A stretch of 64,000 bases of DNA from Sepioteuthis lessoniana. Its lineage: Eukaryota; Mollusca; Cephalopoda; Myopsida; Loliginidae. The stretch is taken from the NCBI GenBank assembly GCA_963585895.1, contig OY757904.1, positions 21,768,793-21,832,792 on the forward strand. The letters run 5' to 3'. The position numbers and the translations under genes were made by a program. Shown in pieces: positions 10,450 to 22,210 of the stretch (the first letter of the stretch is position 1; each line of letters starts with the position of its first letter). The notes below the pieces were generated by a model that saw only the letters and a list, made by a program, of their open reading frames with translations, was not told where the DNA came from and made no database searches.

Positions 10450-11090
10450 GGGTCTGTAGAATACACCGACTGCACTTCTTCAGAAGAGTAAAACCCCTAC
10501 AACGAGTGTCCTGTTTACGACACTAAACAATCTGATGGTGAGGTTCCTGTGATGCTGGGGCTTTGGAGAATGCAGAGTACCTCTTTATTGCCATTACTCC
10601 CTGGTCCACTTTGGCCTTGAATGGTAGCACCTGATAGAGCCATATCTATGGGTTAAATAGAACTAAACTGTATACTTATGCTACACTGAATTGTTTGAAA
10701 TAGAACTGTTTGACTAAACTGAATAACTTGAAATAGAAATGTTTTTGAAAATTAAACTGTGTATTTACATTTAAACTGCATACTTATGCTAAACTGAATT
10801 GTTTGATATGGAACTACTTTTGACATTGAAACAGTACTTACGCTAAACTGAATTGTTTAATATAGAACAGTTTTGACATTTAACTGTGCGTAAACAAAAT
10901 CTATAATCATACCAAATGGAATTGGCTGGATTAGAACTGCTTGAATAAACTAAATAGCTTGAAATAGAAATGTTTTTGAAAATTAAACTGTGTACATATG
11001 CTAAACTGAATTGTTTGAAATAGAACTGATTATTTGTATAAAAATGAATTTGGCATTACATAACCTACAAAGGCTGATATGCCATAAAAC
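10450..11090 (+). repeat. Repeat A1, near complete
   Basis: Opens with the GTAGAATACACCGACTGCA block, then GAGTGTCCTG, CTGATGGTGAGG, the GGTCCACT block, several AACTGAATTGTTTGAAATAG modules, and ends at the hairpin tail TGGCAT (11051-11056) paired with ATGCCA (11079-11084) plus AAACCC. This order recurs in at least six loci of the window. No ORF and no pol III boxes were found, so it is a large non-autonomous retroposon or a LINE 3' UTR derivative. Confidence 0.75.
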
Positions 11091-11114
11091 CCAAACAACC
11101 AACCAACAATTTCT

Positions 11115-11530
11115 TGCAAAATGGTAAGATCCCCTCAAAAAGGGATGTCCTGGGTACGACACTAAATTGTATGTGATGGCAAGGCTCCGGTTCTGAAGAT
11201 CTGTGGGATGTGGAGTCACCACTTCATCGTCATTACTCCCAGGACCACTCAGATCCGGAGTTGTAGTACTTGTTAGGGTTCAATCAATGGGTTAAATATA
11301 TGCTTTAGAATTATTCGTATTTGATGCGACCATGTGCCCAAAAAAATGAAGAAAAAAACGAAACAAACAAAAACAAAAACAAAACAAAGCAAAACAAAAA
11401 CACCCTCTTTAGAAACAATTTGACAAAAAAAGATGTAAATATGAATACACAATAAACGTGATTCCCTCGTCTGGAGGTATGAAATAACTCTTAACGGGTT
11501 AACATGCCATTTAAATCAATTAGTGCTATA
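11115..11530 (+). repeat. Repeat A2 with T2 tail
   Basis: Starts AAAAAGGGATGTCCTGGGTA, continues through the GGTCCACT..GACCCGGAG-like region, AAATATATGCTTTAGAATTA and ATAAACGTGATTCCCTC, and ends at a GGTTAACATGCC tail. It follows A1 head to tail in the same orientation. A (CAAAA)n stretch lies at 11350-11400. Confidence 0.7.
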
Positions 11531-12001
11531 TAAATTTTTTGTGTTGATTAATTAATCGTTGTCTAATGTTGGTCGAAATGTTAGGGTTATCGGTGATATG
11601 TTGATTGATATATGTTCCAACTGTATTAGGATTTGGTAATTTGTGTCAGTCTAATTTTCAATTATTCCATAATTTATTCAGGTTAAAACGCAAGTTAAGT
11701 GTTTTATATTTCGACAATTTTTTTCTTTGGCTTTCATCAGATGTACCTTGCATCTATTCATGTCTGAATATTGTCAAATATTTTTATCTACTTTTTAAGT
11801 ACTGCTATTTTAATAAAGAATAATTTTGAATAAAATAGAATAATTTCATCGGCTCATATACATGTTTTTTTTTTAAAGTTGTCTTTCAACAAATATTCTT
11901 TTTATTCGAAATAGGTAAGATTATACAGTTTTTAAAAAGGGACAAAATGATTTTAAAAAATGTTCTAGAACGAAACGTGTTGGTTGTTATGAGAGAAAAA
12001 G

Positions 12002-12065
<64 letters not shown>

Positions 12066-12400
12066 AAAAAAGAACGAAAAAAAGGCGAACTTGTGAAATA
12101 TGCTGTCGTCTCTGACTTGTGACAGCGCGTTCCGATGAATTTTGATGGTGACACAAAAGACAAATTGGACGAAGGAATAAAAACACGTTTACTTCACAGA
12201 CGACAGGGATAAGGCGCATGCGCAGTGGAACCACATACACTAAATGGAAAGAAAACAAACTATGACAACAAACCCAACAATATAAAAAGCTATAAAGATA
12301 CATGTGCAAACCTTCATCAACATAAGCGCATTCATATAAACACAGACACACGTACACTTTAATAAGCTAAATAGTACGAGAGGTGCTCCGAAAGTAATGC
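11531..12400. other. Unassigned sequence with a long (GA)n tract
   Basis: No gene recognised. (GA)n spans 12004-12061 and opens spurious serine/leucine-rich frames on the minus strand. GTGCTCCGAAAGTAATGCCTC-like sequence at about 12383 hints at an eroded DNA-transposon end but has no partner. Confidence 0.5.
12004..12061. repeat. (GA)n microsatellite
   Basis: About 29 uninterrupted GA units. Confidence 0.95.
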
Positions 12401-12487
12401 CTCTTATCCACAGAAACCTACAACAGATCTGGGGCACCATAAGACCATTAGATAGACCAAATATTCAGGAGACCAGTCGCCTGGGGC

Positions 12488-13550
12488 TGTTAAATACCGA
12501 CTGCATCTTTGCATAGGGGTTATACTCACCCAACGAGTGCCCTGATATGACATTAAATTATTTGATAATGAGGCTCCAGTCTTGTAACTTTAGGGAATGT
12601 AAAGCACCTCTTCATTGCTCTTAGGTTCACTCTGACCCGGAGTGGTAGCACCTGATTGGGTCCTATCTATGGGTCAAATAGAATTATTTGACATTTAAAC
12701 AGAGAGAAAACAAATGAATTATACTAAATTAAATTGTTTGAAATAGAACTGTTTATAATTTAAAGGTGTTTAAACAAATGACTGATGTTTAATGGAATTG
12801 TTAGTTATACATATCAATACTTAAAGCAATTTAACTGTGTGCAAAACGAACGAGTAACGTTGAATAGAATAATTAATATTAATAGCAATATTAGAATTTT
12901 TTTAACTGTGAGCCTAGATTAAATAATTGATATTACATAACAATACTTGGAACCATTTGACTGTGTGCAAAACGAACGAGTAATGTTGAATAGAATAATT
13001 AATATCAATAGCAACTTGATTGTATGCAAATGAATGAATAGTGATCAATAGATTAACTAGTGTTAAATAGCAAACAAATTATTAATATTCCACAGAACTA
13101 TTAGTCCTTGATAACAATAAATGTAACCAATTAACTGTAGAAACATTAGCAACATTAATGTGCAAATAAATTAATTCTCACTCATTTAAAAATGAAACTA
13201 GCTATAAAGTATTTACTTACAAATCAGATATCTGTATCCATTTAACTGAGTGCAAACAAATGATTTATAGTAAATAGAATTATTCGTGTTTGATAGAAAT
13301 ACTTGAAACCATTTAACTGTATGCAAAGAATGGATTTATGCTGTTCTTTAAATGTTATCAACAAAGTGTGTTCTGAAATCATATATATCTAATATATATG
13401 TATAAAGATGATTTGGCATTAAATAACCTACAATGGTCGTATGCCATAAAACTATTCTAAACCAAATCCAACATATTTTATATATTTATATAGAGAGGAT
13501 TTGGCGTTAAATAACCTACAATGGTGGATATACCATGAAATCAAACCAAA
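12488..13550 (+). repeat. Repeat A1, longest copy, with doubled 3' tail
   Basis: Full order of A1 blocks over about 1.06 kb: CCGACTGCATCTTTGCATAG, the ATATGACATTAAATTA block, GACCCGGAGTGGTAGCACC, then four or more diverged 70-95 bp modules each containing AACTGTGTGCAAA or a close variant, and finally two successive hairpin tails (13410-13450 and 13500-13540). The internal modules are the likely ancestor of the 93 bp satellite at 44.3 kb. Confidence 0.75.
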
Positions 13551-16389
13551 TGTTCACCTATAACACTCTATTGTTTCAAGTATAATTCCACATTATTGTT
13601 GCATCCCCACTCAGCAAGGTCCAATACTAGCATTAGTATATCCAATAATATGTTGATAATGAATAAACGAAAGGAAAGACAAAATAAGTTCATTTATACA
13701 TATAAGAACATTTACTAAATCCATGATAAACATTCAAGAAGTATTAACAAGAATTAACATATCCCAATAGATAAAATATGCACATATTTTTCCATGAACA
13801 AGCAGTATATGAAAGAGCTACAAAAAAGGAAAAAGTCTTATGTATGTTTGAGGTTTTAGACATACTGGCTTTAAGTTTCATTGATGAGGTGAGAGACATT
13901 GTTTATCAACGGGAGCAGAGACAACGTCTCCACTGTTCAAATAACAAAAACCAAAAAAGAAAGTCTTTCTTCCCGTTCAAAGAACGAAGATGAAAGAGAC
14001 CGAGATCGATTCTGAGGTCTCTCATGTGACCACTAGAGGTCCAAAGAACACGTCTCCCAAATCCAAAGTAAACATTTAAAGTCTTCCAACAACATACTCG
14101 TTGGCGCTAAAATGACAAACAACGAATACAGCTTTTGTTCAGCTACTTGAATCCTCGGAGACATCAGAAAAATATAAACGTATTTTTAAATCATCATTCT
14201 TCCTAAATGCAAGTTGAACGTTTTGAAAGCGCTATTTTGCGATCGTTTAATCTAGAAAACACCAGGACAAAAACCAATGACTTACCCCAAGTAAAAATAA
14301 GTAGACGTTTCAAAAAGTTATTCAATAACTACTGATGTGGCTTCAAGTTTCTTTTTCGGATATAACTAAGCCCCATATTTAGCTACCAATTCAGACCACG
14401 CCTAGACTTCGTATCTAAAAAAAAAGCTTTTGTAACGGTTGCTACCCATGTGTATCACCAAATCTAAAAATAGAAAAAGACCCACGTGAACCATGGTTTC
14501 CAGAAATAACTTTTTCCTGTATACCGCCAAAAGTTGGTGAGGCTTGTCAATAGCAGTCAAGTAGTCCCCGAAAACAGTCATTAGATTCTCCATACAGAAC
14601 TAAAAATATCAATCACAAAATTTCACGCTGATGACCAAGTTTTGTTCTCGAAGAAAATTTGGACTGACATGCTAGTAAACTCTTAAAAACAATACTAAAA
14701 CATTTGCGTACATTGTACACATACAAAAGTTAATAATCACACAGCATATCTTTTGTAAACTGTTACCAACATTAATATACGAAAAGACAACGTCTGTTTC
14801 AACTCAACTTCCTGTTATTTATTTAATGTTTGTTTGATTTATCTATAATTCATTTTCAGCATTAACCTTTTTATCACAGTACCTGGAAAATTCTGCAACA
14901 ATTAAGCTACATTTCATTATGAATGTTACATTGTGTCAGGAGTTAGATAGTACAGCTTGGTTTAAATTTAAAAAATAATAAATCACCGGTCCACCAACAC
15001 ACACAGACAAAACAAAAAACAAATCCCAGATAGCGTAACGGCCATCAGTTGCTTGATAGTCGGAAAATTTGGGCGAAGGATTTTGAGTAGTAAAGTAATA
15101 TCTCTCGTGTGAGAGGTCAAAGGGTATTTAATTGGTAGCGAAAGTAAATGACCAGGGATAGTGTGTGTTTAAGCGAAGAAGAATGTACCCGGATAGTCAG
15201 AAAGTTTTGATCCCTCAAATTGAATGTATCTCGATAGTCAGAAAGTTTTGATCCCCCAAATCGAAGAGTCTATTTAGTATCAGAAACGAGCCACGAGAAA
15301 TACTTAATTCCCTCCCTCTCTCATTTCCTCTCTCTCCCTTTCTCCTTCTCGCTTAAAAAATGAATCGTATTTAGGCTTTTTGTACATGGGTGGTTCACAT
15401 ACACTATAAGTTAATTTGTAGTTATTTATGTAGCGCTGAACAAAATAACAAAACTTCTTTGAAGAACAACAATGAATGGTTTATTTTTATGACAGATGTA
15501 GACTTTTGTCTGAGTGAGAAAAGGTTTTTTTTGGGTTTGAGGTAGCAGTGTCGCAGGTAGTACGCCAGTTCTTTAGTTCTTTAGTGTGTTGGAGGTAGCA
15601 GCGTTAGTTCTTTTGTGTGTATCTGTGGCAACTGTTATCTTCAGTGAAGATCGTCAATGCTGGGTTCCCGTGGCAGGCTACAGGGAAGAGGTCTTTCTTC
15701 TTTACTGGTCTTGAGCTCTCTATTCTGCTGGCCAACTTCCAAAAAGGGCTAGAAAAATAGTTCTTGAGAGGAAGTAGGAATCAATGCGCTTTGCCCGCTG
15801 ATTGGTCAGTGTGTGGCCGAATCGCTTGGCGGGGACATTGATTCGCGAGAGAAAATAGATCTGTGACTGCTGCAGGCTTATAATCGACGGACAAAAATAA
15901 ATAAATAAATAAATAAAAGTAAAACTGAAATTCATTGCATTTGTGTGGGTTAGTATAAGATAACAAGATAAATATTTCGCAACCAGAAAGAAATTGGGAA
16001 CTTGCTTAATTCTCGGAAAACCAAAAAAAAAAAAAAAAACGAATGAGAATTCGACCACCCTTCGTAGAAAAGAAAGGTAAAGAACTGAGCTGTGATTTGT
16101 ATATCACATTCGCCACTCTCTGAAAAATCCTCACCCAACATACCTGTCTTTGATCACAAGCCACACAACCATTTGTCCCCACGTCTACTACCGTAGAGAA
16201 ATAGTCCGGTGAATCGGATACATAATTCGTCTTAGTACAGCTACGGTGCACGAACACGTTATGCAGAATTCGCTATAACATTCATATTCCCCCTCGTAAC
16301 ACTATAAAAAAAACAAAGTTTTGTCCGTTTTAATTAATACCAAACTGATAGCCACTTCACCAATGTCCTACAAGATAAATTAGTGAAAA
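13551..16389. other. Long unassigned interval
   Basis: No gene or known repeat recognised over 2.8 kb. Small items: duplicated AGTCAGAAAGTTTTGATCCC at about 15196 and 15237, a CT-rich run at 15310-15350, an (AAAT)n run at 15894-15916, and a poly-A at 16022-16039. Frames up to 112 codons on the minus strand at 15.7-16.26 kb are Phe-rich from the poly-A and overlap each other, which argues against coding. Confidence 0.5.
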
Positions 16390-16990
16390 GATATTGTGGG
16401 GTATATGGCTGAAGGTCACGGGCAAAGGGCAAGGCTGTGTTGCCTTTTGAATATCTGACTCCATATTTTTGGTTATATTATTTTACCCCCACGTTAGCTA
16501 GTCAGTGTAACGCCTTGCCCAAGAAAGTCCCTAAAGAATTATACAAAAGAAAAGACAGCAACAGATAAGAGACGAAGACGTTTCTTTTATACTTTCCTTT
16601 ATTTACTAGGTTCAACAACCATTCCATGGATGAGGGAGATTTTCTTGAATACACTGAAATGGCTGAAACCCCCAGTTAAGGTGTCAAAAATACGTTAATC
16701 GTTTCATGCATGTGTTTGTCCTCATTTGGTATTTCGGGCTTCCATAAGGGTTAGTTTTCTTTTGGAACTTTGTCCAAGTCCGGTAAGGGTTAGTTTGTAG
16801 TTCATTTGTGGGTCTTTTATATTTCAGCATAATGCTGACCGAGAGAGAGCTGCTACAGGGTGAAAGGGACTAACTAACGCTACGTCCAAAGACGTATGCG
16901 TGGTGCCCAGACACACGTCAGCAACGATGTTGTCAAAACGCTGGTCACTGCCTGAAAGAGAAAGATAGCCTGTTCCCCTTTGTCAAGAGG
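16390..16990 (-). mobile_element. LTR-M candidate (reverse copy)
   Basis: Reverse complement of the LTR-M copy at about 42.9-43.33 kb. Shared landmarks on the plus strand are CTGACTCCATATTTT, TATTTTACCCCCACGTTAG, CGCCTTGCCCAAG, ACTTTCCTTTATTTACT (reverse of a polyadenylation signal) and GGGACTAACTAACGCTACGT. Relative to the other copy it carries about 250 bp extra (16620-16865). No polymerase gene is adjacent, so a solo LTR or LTR fragment is likely. Confidence 0.55.
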
Positions 16991-17140
16991 ATGCCTTTTT
17001 TCTTTACGCATGTGTCATCCCTTTTTTCCCCTCAGGGACCTCTGGGAGTTTCTGCAAATTTAAGTTTTCCTTTTTTTTTTAATTCAATTTAAATTTCTAT
17101 TTATTTATTAATTCGTTCCCTACAATATTGCGGTTCACTA
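16981..17140 (+). repeat. Dispersed repeat, paired with 521-690
   Basis: Second copy of the repeat at 521-690, with the same order CTTTACGCATG, CTCTGGGAGTTTCTGCA, and a TTTATTTATTAATTC end. It touches LTR-M. Confidence 0.7.
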
Positions 17141-17760
17141 TAGACCTCAGAGGTTATCAATTTACTGATATTGGAAGATCTGTGTGAATGTGAAATAATT
17201 CTCTTTAGATGAGTGATGAATTTGAAAAAGGTGGTATTCTTCCCTGTGACTGTATGAAGTAATTAACCGAGAAGGGTGCTATGTAGGTAGCATGGTCAGT
17301 CGGAGACAATTTGAAGTTTGAGTTACTGTAGGTAGTAGGAGTAAATCTAATCTTTGAAGAAAACCAGGGATCTTAAACACGCAGTCCATAAACTACTGCT
17401 CTATGACACGTGGCGGAACAATTTTCGTGATTAATATTTTCCTAAAACTTAACAATTTGTTCCCGCCTTTAACCTTATTTTTCTTCAGAGAAGGGTGGAA
17501 TGTACTTTGATATTTCAGTCGCATTCATCTCAAGATCAAAGACTGAAAAGTAGAAATGATCCAATTTTATTTAAAATTTTATTTTAAAAACATTTTTATA
17601 AGAACGTTGATAAAATCTACATCGGCTTGTTTCAAATTGTGGTAGAGGGGTGACTGGGATTATAGAAAATTAACTCACACAACAGAATATGAAGAATGTT
17701 TTGTTTAATAACGTTGGAAGAATGACCCCACTTATCCCCCCCCCGCTATGGGTTAAATAT
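17141..17760. other. Unassigned AT-rich stretch
   Basis: No recognised element. Confidence 0.5.
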
Positions 17761-18062
17761 TATCACTGATGTTTTTCTACAATGATGACTTTGGCATTAA
17801 GTAACCCAATGTGGTCTTTCCTTTGGTCATCAAGTCAGGTACTTGTGCTCCTTGTAAGCATCTATTCATTTCTAGTGCTAGTCTGTCGTGAATGGAGGTG
17901 AATTCCTTGAACCAGAACCCATGTATTCCATCATGGCCAGGCGTTTTCCATTTTGATATTTTTTTAGTGTCTTTTTGTGTAGATCGATGTGTATTTCCAC
18001 TTTCGGGCCTTCTTCGAGTCCTTCTAATCCTCTCATCATATTGTTTATCCATTCAGCCTTTT
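17761..18062 (-). pseudogene. LINE-R fragment: RT N-terminal region
   Basis: Minus-strand frame 18052-17777 (91 codons) contains KWKTPGHDGIHGFWFKEFTS and LALEMNRCLQGAQVPDLMTK, the conserved N-terminal block of a non-LTR reverse transcriptase (K-x-P-G-x-D-G). It is the only N-terminal RT piece of LINE-R in the window. At its lower end it abuts a T1-like hairpin tail (TTTGGCATTAAGTAACCC, 17789-17806) in the opposite orientation. Confidence 0.8.
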
Positions 18063-18073
18063 CGTTATGTTGA

Positions 18074-18400
18074 TTCATTTACTCCTTTAGAGTTTTTCAC
18101 ATCAGTGTTAGCTGATGGTTTTTTCACTGGAGTTTGAGTGACAGCACGTCTCCTCAAGTCTCCAGGACTCGTCTCAGGATTCTGGCCGTTCTCAGCAATG
18201 CTGTCATTTGGATAGTCTCTACCCGTCCGCCAACTTCCAAGTCCTCCAGGCCTTTTAATAATCCTTTAGTTATTGTGCCTAAAGCACCAATCACAATTGG
18301 CACTATTGTTACTTTCATGTTCCACAGCCTTTTCGATTCTCTAGCAAGGTAAAGGTACTTATCCTTCTTTTCACATTCCTTCAGATTTATTATTCTTATT
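18074..18400 (-). pseudogene. LINE-R 3' end fragment
   Basis: Minus strand. 3' UTR begins at 18074 (CTCCTTTAGAGTTTTTCACA), then the C-terminal coding block for LWNMKVTIVPIVIGALGT-type sequence and KGLLKGLEDLEVGG. 5' truncated at about 18400, where another copy starts. Frames are broken. Confidence 0.8.
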
Positions 18401-18404
18401 CTTA

Positions 18405-19020
18405 TTATATTCCTCGCGAGTTTTTCTCACTAGCGTTTGCTGGTGAGTTTCATTGGACTTTGAGTGACAGCAAGCCTCCTCAGGTCCCCCAAGACTATTC
18501 TCAGTATTCTGGTCGATCTCAACAATGCTGTAGTCTGAATAGTCTCGATTCGTCCTTCGATTTCTGACTCTTCCGCTATTTTTTTCCAGCCCTTGGGGAC
18601 CGATCCAAGTGTGCCAACTACAATTGGTATCACTGCCACTCTCATATTCCACACCTTTTTTTGTTCTTTGGCAAGGTCTATAAACTTGTCTCTCTTTGCG
18701 CTTTCTTTGATTTTCACTCTGTAGTTCGCTGGGACGACGAAATCCAATAAACAGCAAATTCACTTTTTTTTGTTAATTATCCTTAGGGCTAATCTTCTGG
18801 ACAGGATTACATGATCCGTTTGTATTTCGAAATCCGAGCAAATTTTATGAGTTTCATTCTACGGGACAGATTTTGGTTTGTGCATATACCATTATGTAGT
18901 ATGGTCAAACTTCAATTTTTGCACAGTTCCTAGAGAATCACCTCCCCCACTCATTCGTATTTAGTCTTTTGCTCTCTTTGTGCTAGTTAGTTACATTCGC
19001 TTTGTCACCACATTTTTATC
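18405..19020 (-). pseudogene. LINE-R 3' fragment including endonuclease region
   Basis: Minus strand, reading from 19020: a degenerate region matching the 51.4-51.6 kb copy (GTGCATATACCAT, ATGGTCAAA), then DFVVPANYRVKIKESAKRDK and LAKEQKKVWNMRVAVIPIVV, GTLGSVPKGWKK. The first of these blocks lies in the restriction-like endonuclease region of such LINEs. Two overlapping frames show frameshifts. Confidence 0.8.
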
Positions 19021-19224
19021 ATTAATTTTGACTTGTATTTTTTAACTCTTTCATCTCAACTAATGCCGGTCGTCATTCTACGACAAAAAGTACAATACTT
19101 TTTGGAAACAATTGCAAAGGATAAATTCTCGGTGAGTATCAAATTCATGTCCGTCTTCTGCTTTGTGTAAATCTGGGTATCTGTACCAGAAGTTTAACCA
19201 ATAAAATCACGACAGCCGCCTAGG

Positions 19225-19318
19225 TATGGGATAAATAGTACCACTACTGTTCTTCTACAAGGATGGATTTGGCATTAAATAACCCACAAAGTTTGACATG
19301 CCATCGAACAAAAGAAAC
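19225..19318 (+). repeat. 3' hairpin tail with SINE-like lead
   Basis: GGGATAAATAGTACCACTAC, GTTCTTCTACAAGGATG, then TTTGGCATTAAATAACCC and TGACATGCCAT. The lead matches the lead of the tail in the chimeric SINE at 57.4 kb, so this is probably a 5' truncated copy of that SINE. Confidence 0.65.
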
Positions 19319-19320
19319 TA

Positions 19321-19649
19321 AAGGAAACCTCGGCAACCGTTGATGTTACACAACTCGCTCTCTACTTAGTCTCTACAATGTCGGCGACACGTCCGTTGTT
19401 ATTAATTTTACACACTTTGTCGAATTTTTCGTTTTCTTCTTTTTTAAAAATTCTTTGTACGTCCTTATTACTCATGATTTAGCCTTGGTATTTATTTCAT
19501 CTCAAGAGATGTTATATAAAAGCAACAAAAAATAAAGAAAATGCTAGTAAAAATTAATAGTAATTGTGATCGACGATTCTTCGTCTAAAAACAAATAAAA
19601 TGTATTATCCTACTGCCAAATTTTGAGCAGTGTCAAGTCAAATCATCAC
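19321..19649. other. Unassigned sequence
   Basis: No recognised feature. Confidence 0.5.
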
Positions 19650-19920
19650 TAAGTCGTTTCCTTGACTTTCTCTCAGGGTCTGTCCCTATTGTCCATCGCT
19701 CCTCGTAGGTCTCCTAGACTCCATCCAATGTCTGTGGAGAGCTGATGTAAGTCCTTGCTGGTCGGCCAATACTGGTGTGTCCATGTGTAGGAGTCCATTA
19801 GAGAAAGTTGTTTATGAGTTCTTTATTTTACTAGAAGTGCCCAGTATGTCTTGTTCGTCTTACTAGAATGGTTTGTGAGATAGGAAGTTAGTGGCCGTAC
19901 AGCTAATACTGACCTTTCCA
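19650..19920 (-). pseudogene. LINE-Y 3' fragment
   Basis: Reverse-strand LINE-Y C-terminal region recognised by plus-strand words TTGTCCATCGCTCC, AGCTGATGTAAGTCCTTGCT, GGTCGGCCAATACTGG, CATGTGTAGGAGTCC and TTAGTGGCCGTACAGCT. It is degraded, with no intact frame. Confidence 0.75.
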
Positions 19921-20314
19921 ATCTTGTGACTTTGTGGGGATTAATAAATTAAGGAAGTTTAAATAAAAGATAAAACAAAAAATAAAATAAAATATCCAAC
20001 AATTTAACTATCAAAGTTAAACTTTCGGCATCCAAAGAAGAACTGAGTCCCATTCAGGCGTTGTCAGTCCTCTGGACTACACGTGGATTTGCATACCTTT
20101 AAAACGAGCAGTCCATACAATAGAATTTTTATGATATCAATTCATGGCTAAATAGATTTAAAAAATCACAAGAGAAGCTTGTAATCTGAATCTAAAAACT
20201 TGTGACTCATATATGAAATTAAGCAATTAATGACTGCACGGTCAAGTAGAATTTACTAGTTGGTGAGTGTAAAAACTAGTGATCATCGAACCGACGTAGA
20301 GTTATTAAATATTA
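19921..20314. other. Unassigned AT-rich stretch
   Basis: No recognised feature. Confidence 0.5.
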
Positions 20315-20598
20315 ATTAAACAAACAAACAGACCAACAAAATATTAACAAACAAAAACAAAACAAAAAAGCCCCCTCAAAATATAAAAAAGCAAATAAAC
20401 AAACAAAATATAAACAAACAAAAACAAAACAAACAAGCCCCCAAAATATAAAAAAGCAAACAAACAAACAAACAAACAAAACAAAAAAGCCCAAAAATAT
20501 AAAAAAGCAAACAAACAAACAAAAAAAAAAAATAAACAAACAAAAACAAAACAAAACAAGACCCCCAAAAACATAAAAAAGCAAACAAATAACAAATG
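20315..20598. repeat. AAAC-rich minisatellite of ~60-75 bp units
   Basis: About four units, each holding AAATATAAAAAAGCAAA, an (AAAC)n run, and a short C-run (CCCCCAAAA or similar). The minus strand therefore yields repetitive Phe/Cys/Val-rich frames (110, 83 and 70 codons) that are satellite artefacts. Confidence 0.85.
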
Positions 20599-20599
20599 A

Positions 20600-21815
20600 C
20601 CTTGAGAAAGAATTATTATTCATTAAGGCCAAAGCATGAGTCAATCAGTAAGAATCAAACTAGTTAGTAATAATCTGCAAAGTTGGTTAGCTAATTAGTG
20701 CACCACTCGAGTCGATAAACAACCATTATATTTAAAACCAGACATAAAAAAACCTTACGACCACAACAATTTGGTGACTTTAACAAAATGTATAGTAACA
20801 AAACCGTACCAACCCAAGTAAACAGCTACTTAATCTATTGTCAGTATTGGCAAACAAAAGCGACAAGAAATAATGTAAAAAAAGTAAAATAAAAATTCAG
20901 TGGAGGTAGACATAAATTACGCAACATGGAAAGAATTACGAGGGAAGTAATTTAGCGCTTTAAATTTACACCCAACAATGCTTTCTCAATATTTTCCTTT
21001 AGTTCAAAGTGATGTAATAATAGACAATTTTGTTTTATAGGTCTCACTGTCGAGTGAATCTCTTGTAAATAAATAAACAAAAAACATCTTTGAAGTTCTT
21101 CCTTGGTCCCTATTCTTAACCAATTAGCTCAGGATTACTTTGTACAGCGTTCAGGGGATATCAAAATTTCAAAGGAAGAGGAATAGATAATTCTTTCCAT
21201 GTGTTTCTTCGTGCAAAACTAGAATTGTATTTGGACCATAAATCTCTTTGTTGTAAAGGGCTGTATTCCACCGACCAAGGCTGACTAGAGTCTCTCCTGA
21301 GTGCGATAGTTTAGACTTATAGCCCTAGCCGAATTACTTCAAATAATATCCCCAGGTTCATGTGAGTGAAAAAGTTTCTCTTTTGTCGGGACCAGGAAAG
21401 CGTCAAGCTGGGTTTTGCTCCATAGATCTCTCACGGTACATAAGTTCCGACCAGTTAGAATACTATGCTGTGCACTTTTGTGAGTCCCAAATGATTTCCT
21501 TCGTGGATTTTTTTTTTTACTTTCAAGGCGTAACAGATTCTTAGGCAAGAGAAGGAATTTTGGATTTCAAAACTGTTTTCCTTTTCTTCAGAGTAAGGCC
21601 TCAGGGTCCTCAGCAATGACATCACTTTCGGAGTACCTGCACATATTTCAGACAAGATATATCGAGTCTATTTGACAGTGATAATAATATTAGTTAAAAT
21701 ATTTCACGTATTTTATTTAAAAAAAAAACAACTGAAAACTCTGAAATAAGAAAGCATGTAACTGAATCTTTGAAAACGATAAGAAAACAGATGATTTATG
21801 ACACTGAAACAACAG
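20600..21815. other. Unassigned interval
   Basis: No recognised element over about 1.2 kb. Overlapping short frames on both strands near 21339-21655 have no domain. Confidence 0.5.
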
Positions 21816-21816
21816 C

Positions 21817-21817
<1 letters not shown>

Positions 21818-21866
<49 letters not shown>
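21818..21866. repeat. (ATA)n microsatellite
   Basis: About 16 ATA/TAA units. Poly-Tyr and poly-Leu frames on the minus strand derive from it. Confidence 0.95.
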
Positions 21867-21914
21867 GAAAATGGAACTATACAATGAGACTGAGTGCTGT
21901 TTTGAAAAAATCCT

Positions 21915-22210
21915 AGAAGAACAATCCCACACTTCAGCAGCTGTACGGCCACTTACCTCCCATCTCACAAATCATCTAAGTAAGACGAACAAGACATGCA
22001 GGGTAAAATAGGGACGAACTCATAAACGACGTCCTTCTGTGGACTCCGACATTTGGACACACCAGCGTTGGTCGGCCAGCAAAGACTAACATAAACTCTG
22101 GATGCAGACAAAGAGGATTTGCCAGGAGCGATGGACGATAGGGACAGATAGCAAGAGTCAACAGATATCGGTGCTGTCAGCACGACTTGATGATGATGAT
22201 GATGATGATA
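21915..22210 (+). pseudogene. LINE-Y 3' fragment
   Basis: CAGCTGTACGGCCACTTACC, AAGACGAACAAGACATGCAG, GACGAACTCATAAACGACGT and GTCAGCACGACTTGATGATG mark the C-terminal region and (GAT)n tail of LINE-Y in order. The segment HCWRS-like is lost by a short deletion, and frameshifts destroy coding. Confidence 0.8.

Noticed and set aside
12383-12403. End of a Tc1/mariner-type element (GTGCTCCGAAAGTAATGCC)
   Set aside because: No matching inverted end or transposase frame nearby.
15720-16257. Cluster of minus-strand ORFs of 61-112 codons as a gene
   Set aside because: They overlap each other in different frames, include a poly-Phe run from a poly-A tract, and show no domain.
20315-20598. CRISPR-like array
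   Set aside because: Units are low-complexity and degenerate without constant repeat and variable spacer structure, in a eukaryotic context.
20312-20644. Minus-strand Phe/Cys-rich ORFs
   Set aside because: Translation of an AAAC-rich minisatellite; overlapping in different frames with the same composition.
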